Origin: Sva-07 sp963728355
GTDB taxonomy: Bacteria > Actinomycetota > Acidimicrobiia > Acidimicrobiales > Ilumatobacteraceae
Length of the DNA stretch: 64,000 nt
Assembly: GCA_963728355.1 (NCBI GenBank)
Contig: CAVSJQ010000015.1
Span: forward strand, 124,001-188,000
Direction: 5' to 3'
Under the pieces are notes generated by a model, which was not told the origin of the DNA, ran no database searches, and worked only from the letters and a program-made list of their open reading frames with translations. Made by a program: the position numbers and the translations under genes. Shown piece by piece: positions 26,746-35,647 of the stretch; the stretch's first letter is position 1; every line of letters starts with the position of its first letter.

Positions 26746-27891
26746 TCAGCCGCCGGAGAGCGCCATGACGTGGTCGTCGTCGGGGACGGTCAGGTCCTCG
26801 AGCAGTTCGTCACGACGGTGCCCGTCGAGCCAACCGTCGGGAAGGCTGACCTTGATCGGGCCGTTGGTGTGGCCGCGCTTGATCCGTTCGCCACCCTCGA
26901 CGATCCTGGCGGTCGGGTCGAGTTCGGCGACGATGTCCTCGAGTTCCATCAGCGACTTGACCATCGAGAAGCGCCGGCGCACCTCGGGGCCCACCGGGTA
27001 GCCGCTCATGTACCAACCGGTGTGCTTGCGGAAGTCGCGCATGGCGTGGTTCTCGCCGAGGTGGTCCACCAGCAGACGGGCATGTCGCACCATCACGTCG
27101 CAGACCTCGCCGAGCAGGCGGCTGTCGGGCACCGGGCGACCCGCGAGGGCCTCGACGAGATCCGCGAACAGCCACGGACGACCGAGACAGCCGCGTCCGA
27201 TGACGACGCCGTCGCAGCCGGTCTCGTCGATCATCCGCACGGCGTCGGACGCCTGCCAGATGTCGCCATTGCCGAGCACGGGGATCGAGCCGACGGCGTC
27301 CTTCAGCTCGGCGATGGCCTCCCAGCGGGCCTCGCCGGAATAGTGCTGCTGCACCGTACGGGCATGCAGGGCAATCGCCGCGACGCCTTCGTCGGCGCAG
27401 ACCTCGCCGGTGCGGAGGTGGGTGAGCCAGTCGTCGAAGAGTCCCATCCGGAACTTGGCGGTCACAGGAACGCCGTACGGCGACGCGTTCGACACCGCCG
27501 CACGAAGGATCGCCCGCAGCAATTCGGGACGGGCGGGCACGGCCGCTCCCCCGCCGCGCCGGGTGACCTTCGCCGCGGGACAACCGAAATTGATGTCGAT
27601 GTGGTCGACCCGTCCGGCATCGCACAGCTTGGCGACGGCTCGCCCCATCGTGTCGGGATCGCTGCCGTAGAGCTGCAGGCTGCGGGGGTGCTCGTCGGGG
27701 GCGAAGCTGATCATCCGATCGGTCTTGGCGTTGCCGTGCACGACGGGCGTGGCCATCACCATCTCGTTGACGTACACCAGCCCCGGCGCGAACGATCGGC
27801 ACATCTCGCGGAACGGCGCGTTGGTGACACCCGCCATCGGGGCGAGCACCACGGGAGCCGACAGCTCGAACTGGCCGATCCGGAACGACAT
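26746..27891 (-). CDS. dus: tRNA-dihydrouridine synthase
   Basis: 381 residues from ATG at 27891 (MSFRIGQFELSAPVVLAPMAGVTNAPFR). FMN TIM barrel with the Dus signature APMAGVT, DINFGCPAAKVTRRGGGAA (catalytic Cys in GCP), HARTVQQHYSGEARWE and GNGDIW. Reduces uridine to dihydrouridine in tRNA D-loops. DusB-like by neighbourhood and length, but subclass is not certain. It follows tsaD across a strong hairpin. Confidence 0.93.
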   Translation of the reverse strand: MSFRIGQFELSAPVVLAPMAGVTNAPFREMCRSFAPGLVYVNEMVMATPVVHGNAKTDRMISFAPDEHPRSLQLYGSDPDTMGRAVAKLCDAGRVDHIDINFGCPAAKVTRRGGGAAVPARPELLRAILRAAVSNASPYGVPVTAKFRMGLFDDWLTHLRTGEVCADEGVAAIALHARTVQQHYSGEARWEAIAELKDAVGSIPVLGNGDIWQASDAVRMIDETGCDGVVIGRGCLGRPWLFADLVEALAGRPVPDSRLLGEVCDVMVRHARLLVDHLGENHAMRDFRKHTGWYMSGYPVGPEVRRRFSMVKSLMELEDIVAELDPTARIVEGGERIKRGHTNGPIKVSLPDGWLDGHRRDELLEDLTVPDDDHVMALSGG

Positions 27892-27911
27892 GGCCCACCA
27901 CGGTATCGGCA

Positions 27912-27948
27912 AGCGTTACGCCGGGGGTCTGACCCCTGGCGTAACGCT
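27912..27948. terminator. hairpin with GGGGTCTGACCCC core between tsaD and dus
   Basis: Outer arms AGCGTTACGCC and GGCGTAACGCT pair perfectly over 11 bases, then a G-T pair, then the GGGGTC-T-GACCCC core. It begins inside the tsaD stop codon. A core identical but for the central base is found at 9537-9549. Probable terminator of the long tsa operon. Confidence 0.65.
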
Positions 27949-29015
27949 CAGTCGATGAATGGGAGGCGGAGGTTGGGGACGGCGCCGATGTCGAGCGAGG
28001 TCGGTCCGTCGGAGCGCAGGCGGTGCCAGCCCGCGGCCGCGATCATCGCCGCATTGTCGGTGCACATCGCCCGGCTCGGCAGGAACCCCTGGATGCCGTC
28101 GGCCTCACAGGCGTCGAGCAGTTCCTCGCGCAGCAGCGAATTGGCAGCCACTCCGCCGCCGAGCACGATGCCGGTGGCACCGATGTCCCTGGCCGCGCGG
28201 CGGGCCTTGGTCACCAGTACGTCGACAACGGCTGCCTGGAACGACGCCGCGACGTCCTGCGACGACACGTCAGGATGCCTGCGGACGTAGTTGACGACGG
28301 CGGTCTTGAGCCCGCTGAAGGAGAAGTCGTATCCCTCGTCCATGATCGCCCTCGGGAATCTGATCGCCTCGGGGTCGCCGTCGAGGGCGGCCCGATCGAT
28401 CGCCGGTCCGCCCGGATAGCCCAGGTCGAGGAACCGTGCCACCTTGTCGAACGCCTCGCCCGCTGCGTCGTCGATCGTCCGGCCGACGAGCCGGTAGCGG
28501 CCGTGGTCCTGCATCTCGACCAGCATCGTGTGACCGCCCGACACCAGCAACACGAGCAGCGGGAACTCGAGCGTCGGATCCTCCAACGAGGCGGCGTACA
28601 GGTGGGCCTCCATGTGATTGACGCCGACGAACGGGACGTCCCACGCCATCGCCAGCGCCTTCGCGGCCGACACCCCGACGAGCAGGGCGCCGATCAGTCC
28701 GGGGCCGACGGTGCAGGCAACGGCGTCGATGCGTTCCTCCTCGACGCCGGCCTCGACGATCGCACGGGCGACCACGGGATTGAGCACGTCGAGATGCGCT
28801 CGGGATGCGATCTCCGGCACGACACCACCGAAGTCGGCGTGCAGTTCGACCTGGGTGGACACGACGCTCGACACGACGTCGTAGCCACCGAGTACCAATG
28901 CCGCTGCCGTCTCGTCGCAACTCGTCTCGATGCCGAGAATCAGCGTCGACTCGTCCACCGCCGGAGTCGCCACCGGCTGGTCTCGCACGTCGACGTCCGC
29001 GAGCGGGGCGCTCAC
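27948..29015 (-). CDS. tsaD: tRNA N6-threonylcarbamoyladenosine transferase TsaD
   Basis: 355 residues from GTG at 29015, which overlaps the rimI stop (GTGA). ILGIETSCDETAAALV, the metal motif HMEAH, SGGHTMLVEM, GEAFDKVARFLDLGYPGGPAID and CTDNAAMIAAAGW are the Kae1/TsaD motifs. It transfers the threonylcarbamoyl group to A37 of ANN-decoding tRNAs. tsaB and tsaE are in the same operon, giving the bacterial t6A transferase complex; tsaC is not in the window. Confidence 0.96.
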   Translation of the reverse strand: MSAPLADVDVRDQPVATPAVDESTLILGIETSCDETAAALVLGGYDVVSSVVSTQVELHADFGGVVPEIASRAHLDVLNPVVARAIVEAGVEEERIDAVACTVGPGLIGALLVGVSAAKALAMAWDVPFVGVNHMEAHLYAASLEDPTLEFPLLVLLVSGGHTMLVEMQDHGRYRLVGRTIDDAAGEAFDKVARFLDLGYPGGPAIDRAALDGDPEAIRFPRAIMDEGYDFSFSGLKTAVVNYVRRHPDVSSQDVAASFQAAVVDVLVTKARRAARDIGATGIVLGGGVAANSLLREELLDACEADGIQGFLPSRAMCTDNAAMIAAAGWHRLRSDGPTSLDIGAVPNLRLPFID

Positions 29016-29605
29016 GACGCCCACCGCTGCTCGGAGGCGGACCGGATCGCATCGAGCCGAGCCCGGTAGTCGTCACCCTGGATGTCGTTGCACCACATCA
29101 CGATCGCGTCCTCGGTGTTCTCGTAGTAGCGCGCCCGCACGCCCGCTGGCCCGAAGCCGAACCGTCGGTAGAGGTCCTGGGCGCCCGTCGACGAGACCCG
29201 CACCTCGAGCGTCCATGCGGTGCAGCCGCGGGCGATCGCGGCATCGGCCAACCCCAGCATCAGCGCGGTCGCAACACCGCTGCGCTGCTGCTCTGCCTGA
29301 ACGGCCACGTTCGTGACGTGCGCTCCGTCGGCGTTGAACCACAGTCCGGCGTACCCGATGACGCTGCCCCGACCCCGTCCGCCGTCGACGCGACGCGCGA
29401 GGAGATAGCGGCGGGCACCCGATCGGACCTGTGCGAGTTCGCTCTCGAACACCCCCTGTGACCATGGCTTGGGATAGCTGACCTTCTCGATCGCCATCAC
29501 CCCGCGTCGCAGATCGCGGCGGTGCATCGGCTCGAGGGCGACGTTGCCGATCACGTCGGTGCCGGCGGCGACATCACGCCTCAGGAGTCGCTCGATCACG
29601 CTCAT
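29012..29605 (-). CDS. rimI: GNAT acetyltransferase RimI-like
   Basis: 197 residues. GNAT acetyl-CoA motif A region VTNVAVQAEQQRSGVATALM, then ARGCTAWTLEVRVSS and LYRRFGFGPAGVRARYYENTEDAIVMW, the usual RimI end. The family acetylates N-terminal alanine of ribosomal protein S18 or related targets. Placed between tsaB and tsaD, the most common context of rimI. Confidence 0.9.
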   Translation of the reverse strand: MSVIERLLRRDVAAGTDVIGNVALEPMHRRDLRRGVMAIEKVSYPKPWSQGVFESELAQVRSGARRYLLARRVDGGRGRGSVIGYAGLWFNADGAHVTNVAVQAEQQRSGVATALMLGLADAAIARGCTAWTLEVRVSSTGAQDLYRRFGFGPAGVRARYYENTEDAIVMWCNDIQGDDYRARLDAIRSASEQRWAS

Positions 29606-29615
29606 CGGATCACCA

Positions 29616-30308
29616 TCATCGCGTCACCCGCGTCGACCAGTTGATCTGGGCGTCGGGTGCGCGCAGGTAGATCGGCTCGACCTCCCACGGATTCACCCAC
29701 TCCTCCCGCAGCGCCCTTGCGTGAGCGAGTTGCACGAGCGGGGCGGCGGACGGATGCGCATCGCCACCGATCTCGCAGCGGAAGCCGTCGAGGATCTCGT
29801 CGCGGTACCGCAGGGCACCGTCACCGACGCAGAGCACGTCCTGGCTGCGGGCCAGGAGATCGGCGACGAGTTCTTCGACCGGGCCGACCATCGGCTCGGA
29901 CACCTGCTGCAGGCCGCCCGGCACCTGTCGGTACATGGCGTAGAAGACCTCGCTCTTGCGCGCATCGATCACCGGCACGACGACCCGATCCGTGTGCCGG
30001 CACGGGAAGGCCAGCAGATCGAGCGACGAGATGCCGATCATCGGGATCCGCAGAGCCTGGGCGATGGCCTTGGCAGCGGCGAGGCCGACACGCATGCCCG
30101 TGAACAGCCCGGGCCCGACATCGACGGCCACGACGCTGATCTCGTCGAGTTCGATGTCGGCCTGGCGCAGCAGGAACTCGATGGCCGGCACGAGCGTTTC
30201 GACGTGGCGGCGGCCCTTGGTGATCTCGAACAGGCCGATGACGCCCTCGTGGCCACCGACGGCGACGCTGACACGCTCGGTGGCAGTCTCGATGCCCAGG
30301 ATCAGCAT
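29616..30308 (-). CDS. tsaB: tRNA threonylcarbamoyladenosine biosynthesis protein TsaB
   Basis: 230 residues. ILGIETATERVSVAV at the N-terminus, VGPGLFTGMRVGLAAAKAIAQAL and VVPVIDARKSEVFYAMY are TsaB signatures. It is the scaffold partner of TsaD and TsaE in t6A synthesis. Overlaps tsaE by seven bases and precedes rimI by ten. Confidence 0.94.
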   Translation of the reverse strand: MLILGIETATERVSVAVGGHEGVIGLFEITKGRRHVETLVPAIEFLLRQADIELDEISVVAVDVGPGLFTGMRVGLAAAKAIAQALRIPMIGISSLDLLAFPCRHTDRVVVPVIDARKSEVFYAMYRQVPGGLQQVSEPMVGPVEELVADLLARSQDVLCVGDGALRYRDEILDGFRCEIGGDAHPSAAPLVQLAHARALREEWVNPWEVEPIYLRAPDAQINWSTRVTR

Positions 30309-30865
30309 CGGAACCTCTCACAGGCCTGGACGAGCCGACTCCAACGAGATGCCCAGTCGGATCCGCTCGCGGAGATCTCGATCAGCCGGCCGGTGTCGCT
30401 CGGCAATTCGACCGCGTCTTCCGTTGTGTCGTCGCGACCCGCCTCGCCGGCCGCCTCGTCGGACGACAGGTCGGGTTCCAGATGCACCACCAGATGATCG
30501 CCGAACAGCGCATCGACGACGTTCCCCCATTCGACGAGCACGATGCCCTGGTATTCGGCGAGTTCGTCCAACGCCAGGTCGGCCACTTCGGCGGTGCGGT
30601 CCAGCCGGTACAGGTCGGCGTGGTGGAGCGCCTTGGCGCCGTTGCCGAGGCCGGGTGCGATGTCGTAGGAGTGCACCAACGTGAACGTCGGAGAGGTGAT
30701 CGGCTCGGTCACGCCGAGAGCGGCACCGAAGCCCTGCGCGAACGCCGTCTTGCCGGCACCCATCTCCCCGGACAGCACGATCATGTCGCCGGGCCGGCAC
30801 CGCGCAGCGAGCGCGGCGGCGATCTCATGGGTGTCCGCCAGCGACGTGGCGCGCAGCTCAAGCAT
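30302..30865 (-). CDS. tsaE: tRNA threonylcarbamoyladenosine ATPase TsaE
   Basis: 187 residues from ATG at 30865. Walker A is GEMGAGKTAF; SPTFTLVHSY, HHADLYRLD and VLVEWGNVVD are the other TsaE motifs. An insert rich in Asp/Glu (about 138-160) lengthens it slightly past the usual 150-165 residues. It drives ATP-dependent cycling of the TsaB-TsaD complex. Overlaps alr by eight bases. Confidence 0.93.
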   Translation of the reverse strand: MLELRATSLADTHEIAAALAARCRPGDMIVLSGEMGAGKTAFAQGFGAALGVTEPITSPTFTLVHSYDIAPGLGNGAKALHHADLYRLDRTAEVADLALDELAEYQGIVLVEWGNVVDALFGDHLVVHLEPDLSSDEAAGEAGRDDTTEDAVELPSDTGRLIEISASGSDWASRWSRLVQACERFRC

Positions 30866-32039
30866 CTTCACGACCCGACATCTCGGGACCGATGCTACGA
30901 CCGTGACGGCGTGGCACACGACCGCCGATGCCGCACACGATCTCGTAGCCGATGGTGCCCAGCAGGTCGGCCCAGTCCTCGGCGCGGATGCGCTGTGTGC
31001 CGTCCGGGCCGTCCTGGTCGCCGATCAGGACGACCTCGTCGCCGACGGCCACGTCGTCGTCGCCACAGTCGACCATCAGCTGATCCATCGTGACCACGCC
31101 GACGATGCGGCGACGCCGACCCCGGATCAACACCTCGCCGCCGACCTCGAACGAGCGCCGGGGGACCCCGTCGGCGTAGCCGATCGGCACGGTGGCGACG
31201 GTCGCATCCCTGCCGAACGTGTGCCTCAGCCCGTACGAGATGCCGGTGCCGGCCGCCACCCGCTTGGTGTACGACACGCTCGCCTTCAGCGACAACGCCG
31301 GGCGGAGTTCAACACACAACGAGTCGACCGCATGCCCCGGCGACACCCCGTAGATGGCGATGCCCGCCCGCACGAACGAGCGCCGAGCGGTCGGGTGCGC
31401 CAACGCTCCAGCCGAGTTGGCGGCGTGGACGAGTACCCCACCCGACAACGCCGGCAGCTCCAGCGCGGCGTCGAGGCGAGTCAACTGGACATCGGTGAAC
31501 TCGTCGTCGGGATGATCCGCCATCGCCAGGTGGGTGAACACGCCGACCAGGCGAAGCGACGAGCCGTGCGCGTGCAGTACGGCGACCAGCTCGCCGACGG
31601 CGTCGGCCCGGGCGCCCACGCGCTGCATGCCGGTGTCGATCTTGAGATGCACCGGCACACCCTCGACACCGCGGTCGTGCGCCGCAGCGGCAAGGGCGTC
31701 GATGAACGGCACCGTGTACACGGTGGCCATCAACCGGAATCTGACGATTTCGTCCGCTGCGTCGACGGGTTGTTCGCTGAGCACGAGGACCGGCGCATCG
31801 ATCCCCGCCTCGCGCAGTTCCACGCCCTCGCTCACCAACGCCACGCACAGGCCTTGGGCGCCGGCCGCCAGCGCCGCGCGAGCAACCTCGACGGCGCCAT
31901 GGCCGTAGCCACCCGCCTTGACGACCGCCCACAGCCCACTGGGTGCGACGATCGTGCGCAGATGCTCGACGTTGTGGCGGATGGCGTCGAGGTCGATGTC
32001 GACCCACGCCCGGCGGGCCGGCTCCGTCGGGGCGTTCAC
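30858..32039 (-). CDS. alr: alanine racemase
   Basis: 393 residues from GTG at 32039 overlapping the nnr stop (GTGA). PLP lysine in WAVVKAGGYGHG (the common form is KANAYGHG), LKIDTGMQRVG, RAGIAIYGVSP and the second-base Tyr in GISYGLRHTF are all present. Makes D-alanine for peptidoglycan. Coupled with wall and tRNA-modification genes in one long operon. Confidence 0.95.
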   Translation of the reverse strand: MNAPTEPARRAWVDIDLDAIRHNVEHLRTIVAPSGLWAVVKAGGYGHGAVEVARAALAAGAQGLCVALVSEGVELREAGIDAPVLVLSEQPVDAADEIVRFRLMATVYTVPFIDALAAAAHDRGVEGVPVHLKIDTGMQRVGARADAVGELVAVLHAHGSSLRLVGVFTHLAMADHPDDEFTDVQLTRLDAALELPALSGGVLVHAANSAGALAHPTARRSFVRAGIAIYGVSPGHAVDSLCVELRPALSLKASVSYTKRVAAGTGISYGLRHTFGRDATVATVPIGYADGVPRRSFEVGGEVLIRGRRRRIVGVVTMDQLMVDCGDDDVAVGDEVVLIGDQDGPDGTQRIRAEDWADLLGTIGYEIVCGIGGRVPRRHGRSIGPEMSGREDA

Positions 32040-33403
32040 AGCGACCCGACAGCCGCCGGGATCAGATCGATGATGTCACCGGCGAGCAGCCCGCGGCGAG
32101 GTCCGCGCCGGGCCGCGTCGGCGTGGAGCCATGCACCGGCAGCGGCCGCTCGTTCCGGGGCGAGACCCGCAGCGAGCAGCGCTGCGATCATCCCCGACAG
32201 GACGTCGCCGGACCCCGCGGTGGCCAGCCGCTCGTCGCCGTGGTCGACCACCAGCGCCTCGCCGCGGGGCGTCGCGACCACCGTGGCCGGCCCCTTCAGC
32301 AACACCACGACGTCGAGGTCGGCGGCGAGACCGCGGGCAGCCGCCACCCGATCGGCACCGGGTCGGTGGCCCGTCAGCAGTCCGAATTCGCCGTCGTGCG
32401 GGGTGATCACCGTGGGACGACCGCGTGGCCGCAGCAGCGCAGCAGCGCCGTCAGCGCTCCAGGCGGCGGCGAAGATGCCGTCGCCGTCGATCACGACCGG
32501 CAGTGCGGCGTCGGAGATCAGACGGCGCGTCGACGTGACCGTGCCCTCGTCGCGGCCGAGGCCGGGCCCGATGACGAGCGCAGCGAACCGATCGAGGTCG
32601 CTCAACACCTGGTGATGGAAGTCGGTCGCCGGGATGCGGCGCTGGATGACCTCGCTGCGGGCGTCGGGGTCGATGCCCGGACTCGACAACGTCACCAGCC
32701 CGGCACCCGAACGGGCCGCTGCCTCGGCACTCATCCGCCCGGCCCCGAGCATCCCGGCGCTGCCGGCCACGACGCGGACGGCACCGTTCCACTTGTGCGC
32801 CCCGCGCGCCCGCGTCGGCCACCAGTCGGAGACGTCGGAGCCCTCGGCGAGGTGCTGGGTGGATCCGGACACGTCCAGCCCGATGTCGACGACGTCGATC
32901 CGCCCGCTCAGTTCGGCACCGTCGCCGAACACCAGTCCGGGCTTCAGCGCCTGGAAGGTCACCGTCCGATCCGCTGCGAGGACCCCGGGGCCGGCGTCGC
33001 CGGTCAGCGCATCGACGCCGCTCGGGATGTCGACGGCGAGCACCATCGGGCACCCACCGCCGGCCGACACGATGTGGGGAGCATTCCAGTCGCCACGGAA
33101 TCCGGTGCCATAGGCGGCGTCGATCACCAAGTCGCACGCCGGCAGCACCGGGGGTGCCGACCCGGCATCGACCACGCGCACCGTGACGCCTCGTCGCTCG
33201 AGGTGGGACCCCGCCGTCCGGCCGTCGTTGCCGTTGTTGCCCCGCCCGGCGAGCACGACGACGACGCGCCCGTAGGCGCCACCGAGCATGTCGAGTGCGG
33301 TCCGTGCGGTTGCCCGACCGGCCCGTTCGATCAGCTCGTCGACGGGCTCGGGCGCCGCGGCGTCGATCGCCCTCATCTCCTCGGGCGTCACGATGGGGAT
33401 CAC
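32036..33403 (-). CDS. nnr: bifunctional NAD(P)HX epimerase / ADP-NAD(P)HX dehydratase
   Basis: 455 residues. N-terminal YjeF_N epimerase domain (VVVLAGRGNNGNDGRTAGSHLE; LVIDAAYGTGFRG; AVDIPSGVDALTGD) followed from about 205 by the C-terminal carbohydrate-kinase-like dehydratase (HKWNGAVRVVAGSAGMLGA; ITPHDGEFGLLTG; LLKGPATVVATP; ATAGSGDVLSGMIAALLA). Repairs hydrated NADH and NADPH. Next to alr, its usual neighbour in actinobacteria. Confidence 0.95.
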   Translation of the reverse strand: MIPIVTPEEMRAIDAAAPEPVDELIERAGRATARTALDMLGGAYGRVVVVLAGRGNNGNDGRTAGSHLERRGVTVRVVDAGSAPPVLPACDLVIDAAYGTGFRGDWNAPHIVSAGGGCPMVLAVDIPSGVDALTGDAGPGVLAADRTVTFQALKPGLVFGDGAELSGRIDVVDIGLDVSGSTQHLAEGSDVSDWWPTRARGAHKWNGAVRVVAGSAGMLGAGRMSAEAAARSGAGLVTLSSPGIDPDARSEVIQRRIPATDFHHQVLSDLDRFAALVIGPGLGRDEGTVTSTRRLISDAALPVVIDGDGIFAAAWSADGAAALLRPRGRPTVITPHDGEFGLLTGHRPGADRVAAARGLAADLDVVVLLKGPATVVATPRGEALVVDHGDERLATAGSGDVLSGMIAALLAAGLAPERAAAAGAWLHADAARRGPRRGLLAGDIIDLIPAAVGSL

Positions 33404-33454
33404 GCCCGCGAGCGTAACGACACGCGCCGCGGGCGACGTCCGATCCCGACGGGC

Positions 33455-35188
33455 TCAGCCTCCGAGCAGCGAATCCTTCAGGTCGCGCTTGACGAACTTG
33501 CCGTTCGCATTTCGCGGGAGCGCCTCGTTGAGGAACCACACACGCTCGGGGATCTTGAACTTGGCGAGGTTCTCGCCGAGGCGGGCCAGCAGTTGGTCCT
33601 CGGTCATCGTCGCGCCGGGCGACAGGACGATCGCGGCGCCGACGATCTCGCCGAGCCGGTCGTCGGGAACCCCGAACACGGCCGCTTCGGCAACGCCGTC
33701 GAGTTCGTAGATGGCGGCTTCGACCTCGGAGCAGTACACGTTCTCACCGCCGCGCAACACCATGTCCTTGATGCGGTCGACGATGAACACGAAGCCGTCG
33801 TCGTCGATCGTGGCGACGTCGCCGGTGTGGAACCAGCCGTCACGGATCGAGTCGGCAGTGGCGTCGGGCCGGTTGAGGTACCCCTTGATGACGATGGCGC
33901 CGCGCACGCACAATTCTCCAGGCTGGCCGGCGGGCACCTCGTCGTCGTTCTCGTCGACGAGCTTGGCCTCGAGGGTCGGAACGACGCGCCCGCACGACGC
34001 CGGCTTGGCGACGTAGAGGCTGCCGGAGTTCGCCGTGACGATGCCGTGGGTCTCGGTCAGGCCGTATCCGGTGCTCGGCGCTCCGCCGGCGAGCGACTTG
34101 TCGATCTTGTCGACGAGATCGGGCTGCAACGGAGCGCCGCCGCCGCCCATGCCGGCGAGTGTCGACGTGTCGCGCTTCTCCCAGTCGGGATGCATCAACA
34201 GCTCACGGCTCATCGTCGGCACGCCGGAGAAGTTGGTGACACCCTCACGTTCGATCAACTCGAGCGCGCGACCGGCGTCCCACTTGTAGGTCAGCACGAG
34301 ACGCCCGCCGGCGATGGTCGCGGGATGGAGCAGGCAGTTGTTCGCCGTCACGTGGAACAGCGGGGTGGGCGCCATGAACACGGCCTGTTTCGGCTGGCCG
34401 TTCTCGTCGGTCGGAGCGGGAGGTGCCACGACACCGGCCTTCGCTGTGGCGAGACCGGCGACGGCGGTCATGAACACGATGTTGAGCAGGTTGTGCACCG
34501 AGCCCCGGTGCGTCAGCTGCGCCCCTTTCGGGAACCCGGTCGTGCCCGAGGTGTAGAAGATGCAGGCGTCGTCGTCGGGGTCGATCTCGACCGCGGGGAG
34601 CTCCGCCGGTGCGGCAGCCGGATCGATGACGTCCTCCCACCGTTCGGCGCCGCCGGGGAGTTCGCCATCGTACCGCACCGTCATCAGCACCATCGGCACC
34701 TCGTCGGACAACTCGTCGAGCACGGGGAGGACCCGTTCGACGCGTTCGCGGTCGGCGATCAACACCTTGGGGCGCGAATCGGAGAGTCCGAACCGCATCT
34801 CCTCGGTGGTCCACCAGGCGTTCATGCCGACGACGGCGGCGCCGATCGAGACGATCGCCCAATAGCCCAACACCCACTCGGGATAGTTGCGCATCGCCAG
34901 CGCGACCCGATCGCCGGGCTGCACGCCGTGCACGTCGACCAGCCGCGCCGCGAGCGCCCGGATGAGTGCGTCGGCCTCGGCGAAGGTGTAGCGCTCGTCC
35001 TCGTACACGATGTAATCGCGATCGCCGTAGCCCCGCGCCATCTCCCAGACGGTGCGCATGCTGGGCAAGGCATTCTCGAACACCTTGATCGGGACGCCTC
35101 GGACCTCGATGTGCTTCGTCGCGAACTGCGCGCCGGGGGCGGTCAATTCGTCCCATGCTGCTTGGTACTGCTCGATCATGGCGAGCAT
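33455..35188 (-). CDS. acyl-CoA synthetase (AMP-forming)
   Basis: 577 residues; ATG at 35179 is an alternative start. P-loop IFYTSGTTGFPKGAQLTH, A5 region TGYGLTETHG, DGWFHTGDVATIDDDGFVFIVDRIKDM, and catalytic lysine in RNANGKFVKRDLK. VWEMARGYGDRDYIVYEDERYTF opens the domain. Long- or medium-chain acid ligase type; substrate not determinable. It splits acpS from nnr inside the housekeeping operon, which may tie it to lipid supply. Confidence 0.88.
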   Translation of the reverse strand: MLAMIEQYQAAWDELTAPGAQFATKHIEVRGVPIKVFENALPSMRTVWEMARGYGDRDYIVYEDERYTFAEADALIRALAARLVDVHGVQPGDRVALAMRNYPEWVLGYWAIVSIGAAVVGMNAWWTTEEMRFGLSDSRPKVLIADRERVERVLPVLDELSDEVPMVLMTVRYDGELPGGAERWEDVIDPAAAPAELPAVEIDPDDDACIFYTSGTTGFPKGAQLTHRGSVHNLLNIVFMTAVAGLATAKAGVVAPPAPTDENGQPKQAVFMAPTPLFHVTANNCLLHPATIAGGRLVLTYKWDAGRALELIEREGVTNFSGVPTMSRELLMHPDWEKRDTSTLAGMGGGGAPLQPDLVDKIDKSLAGGAPSTGYGLTETHGIVTANSGSLYVAKPASCGRVVPTLEAKLVDENDDEVPAGQPGELCVRGAIVIKGYLNRPDATADSIRDGWFHTGDVATIDDDGFVFIVDRIKDMVLRGGENVYCSEVEAAIYELDGVAEAAVFGVPDDRLGEIVGAAIVLSPGATMTEDQLLARLGENLAKFKIPERVWFLNEALPRNANGKFVKRDLKDSLLGG

Positions 35189-35213
35189 GTTCGCAGCGCA
35201 AGCATCCCAACTC

Positions 35214-35618
35214 CTAGTCGGGCCGCACCGATGCCGGCGACGACAGACCGTCGGCGACGACGTAGGCGGCCGCCATCATGTCGCTGTGGGTGAGCGACAG
35301 GTGCCAGGTGACGATGCCGGCGTCTGCGGCGAGTTCGGCGGCGCGACCGGTCACCGACAGCGACGGCCGTCCCGACGGCGCGCGCTCGACCCAGACGTCG
35401 TGGAAGCCGAAGGCCCCCAGCCCGACACCGAGCGCCTTCATCACCGCTTCGCGGGCTGCGAAGCGCGCAGCCAGCGACGGAACCGGGTCGATCTGCGGGG
35501 CGACGTAGGCCAGCTCGGCCTCGGTGAACAGTCGTGTCCTCATCGACGGCGTCCGTTCGAGCGAACGCCGGAACCGTTCGATGTCGACGAGGTCGACACC
35601 GATCCCGATGACGCTCAC
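35214..35618 (-). CDS. acpS: holo-[acyl-carrier-protein] synthase
   Basis: 134 residues from GTG at 35618 (VIGIGVDLVDIERFRRSL), matching the family N-terminus. A GTG at 35651 overlaps the glmS stop (GTGA) and would add 11 residues, so coupled translation from there is possible. DLVDIERF, LAARFAAREAVMKALG and HLSLTHSDMMAAAYVVA are the Mg and CoA sites. Transfers phosphopantetheine to ACP. Confidence 0.93.
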   Translation of the reverse strand: MSVIGIGVDLVDIERFRRSLERTPSMRTRLFTEAELAYVAPQIDPVPSLAARFAAREAVMKALGVGLGAFGFHDVWVERAPSGRPSLSVTGRAAELAADAGIVTWHLSLTHSDMMAAAYVVADGLSSPASVRPD

Positions 35619-35647
35619 TGCACCGACCCGACCGTGGTCACCGGTGG

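Noticed and set aside
31943..35293. Open frame of 1116 residues on the plus strand
   Set aside because: Antisense to nnr and the acyl-CoA ligase, both well supported; composition (His, Arg, Gly, Asp-rich) is that of a shadow.
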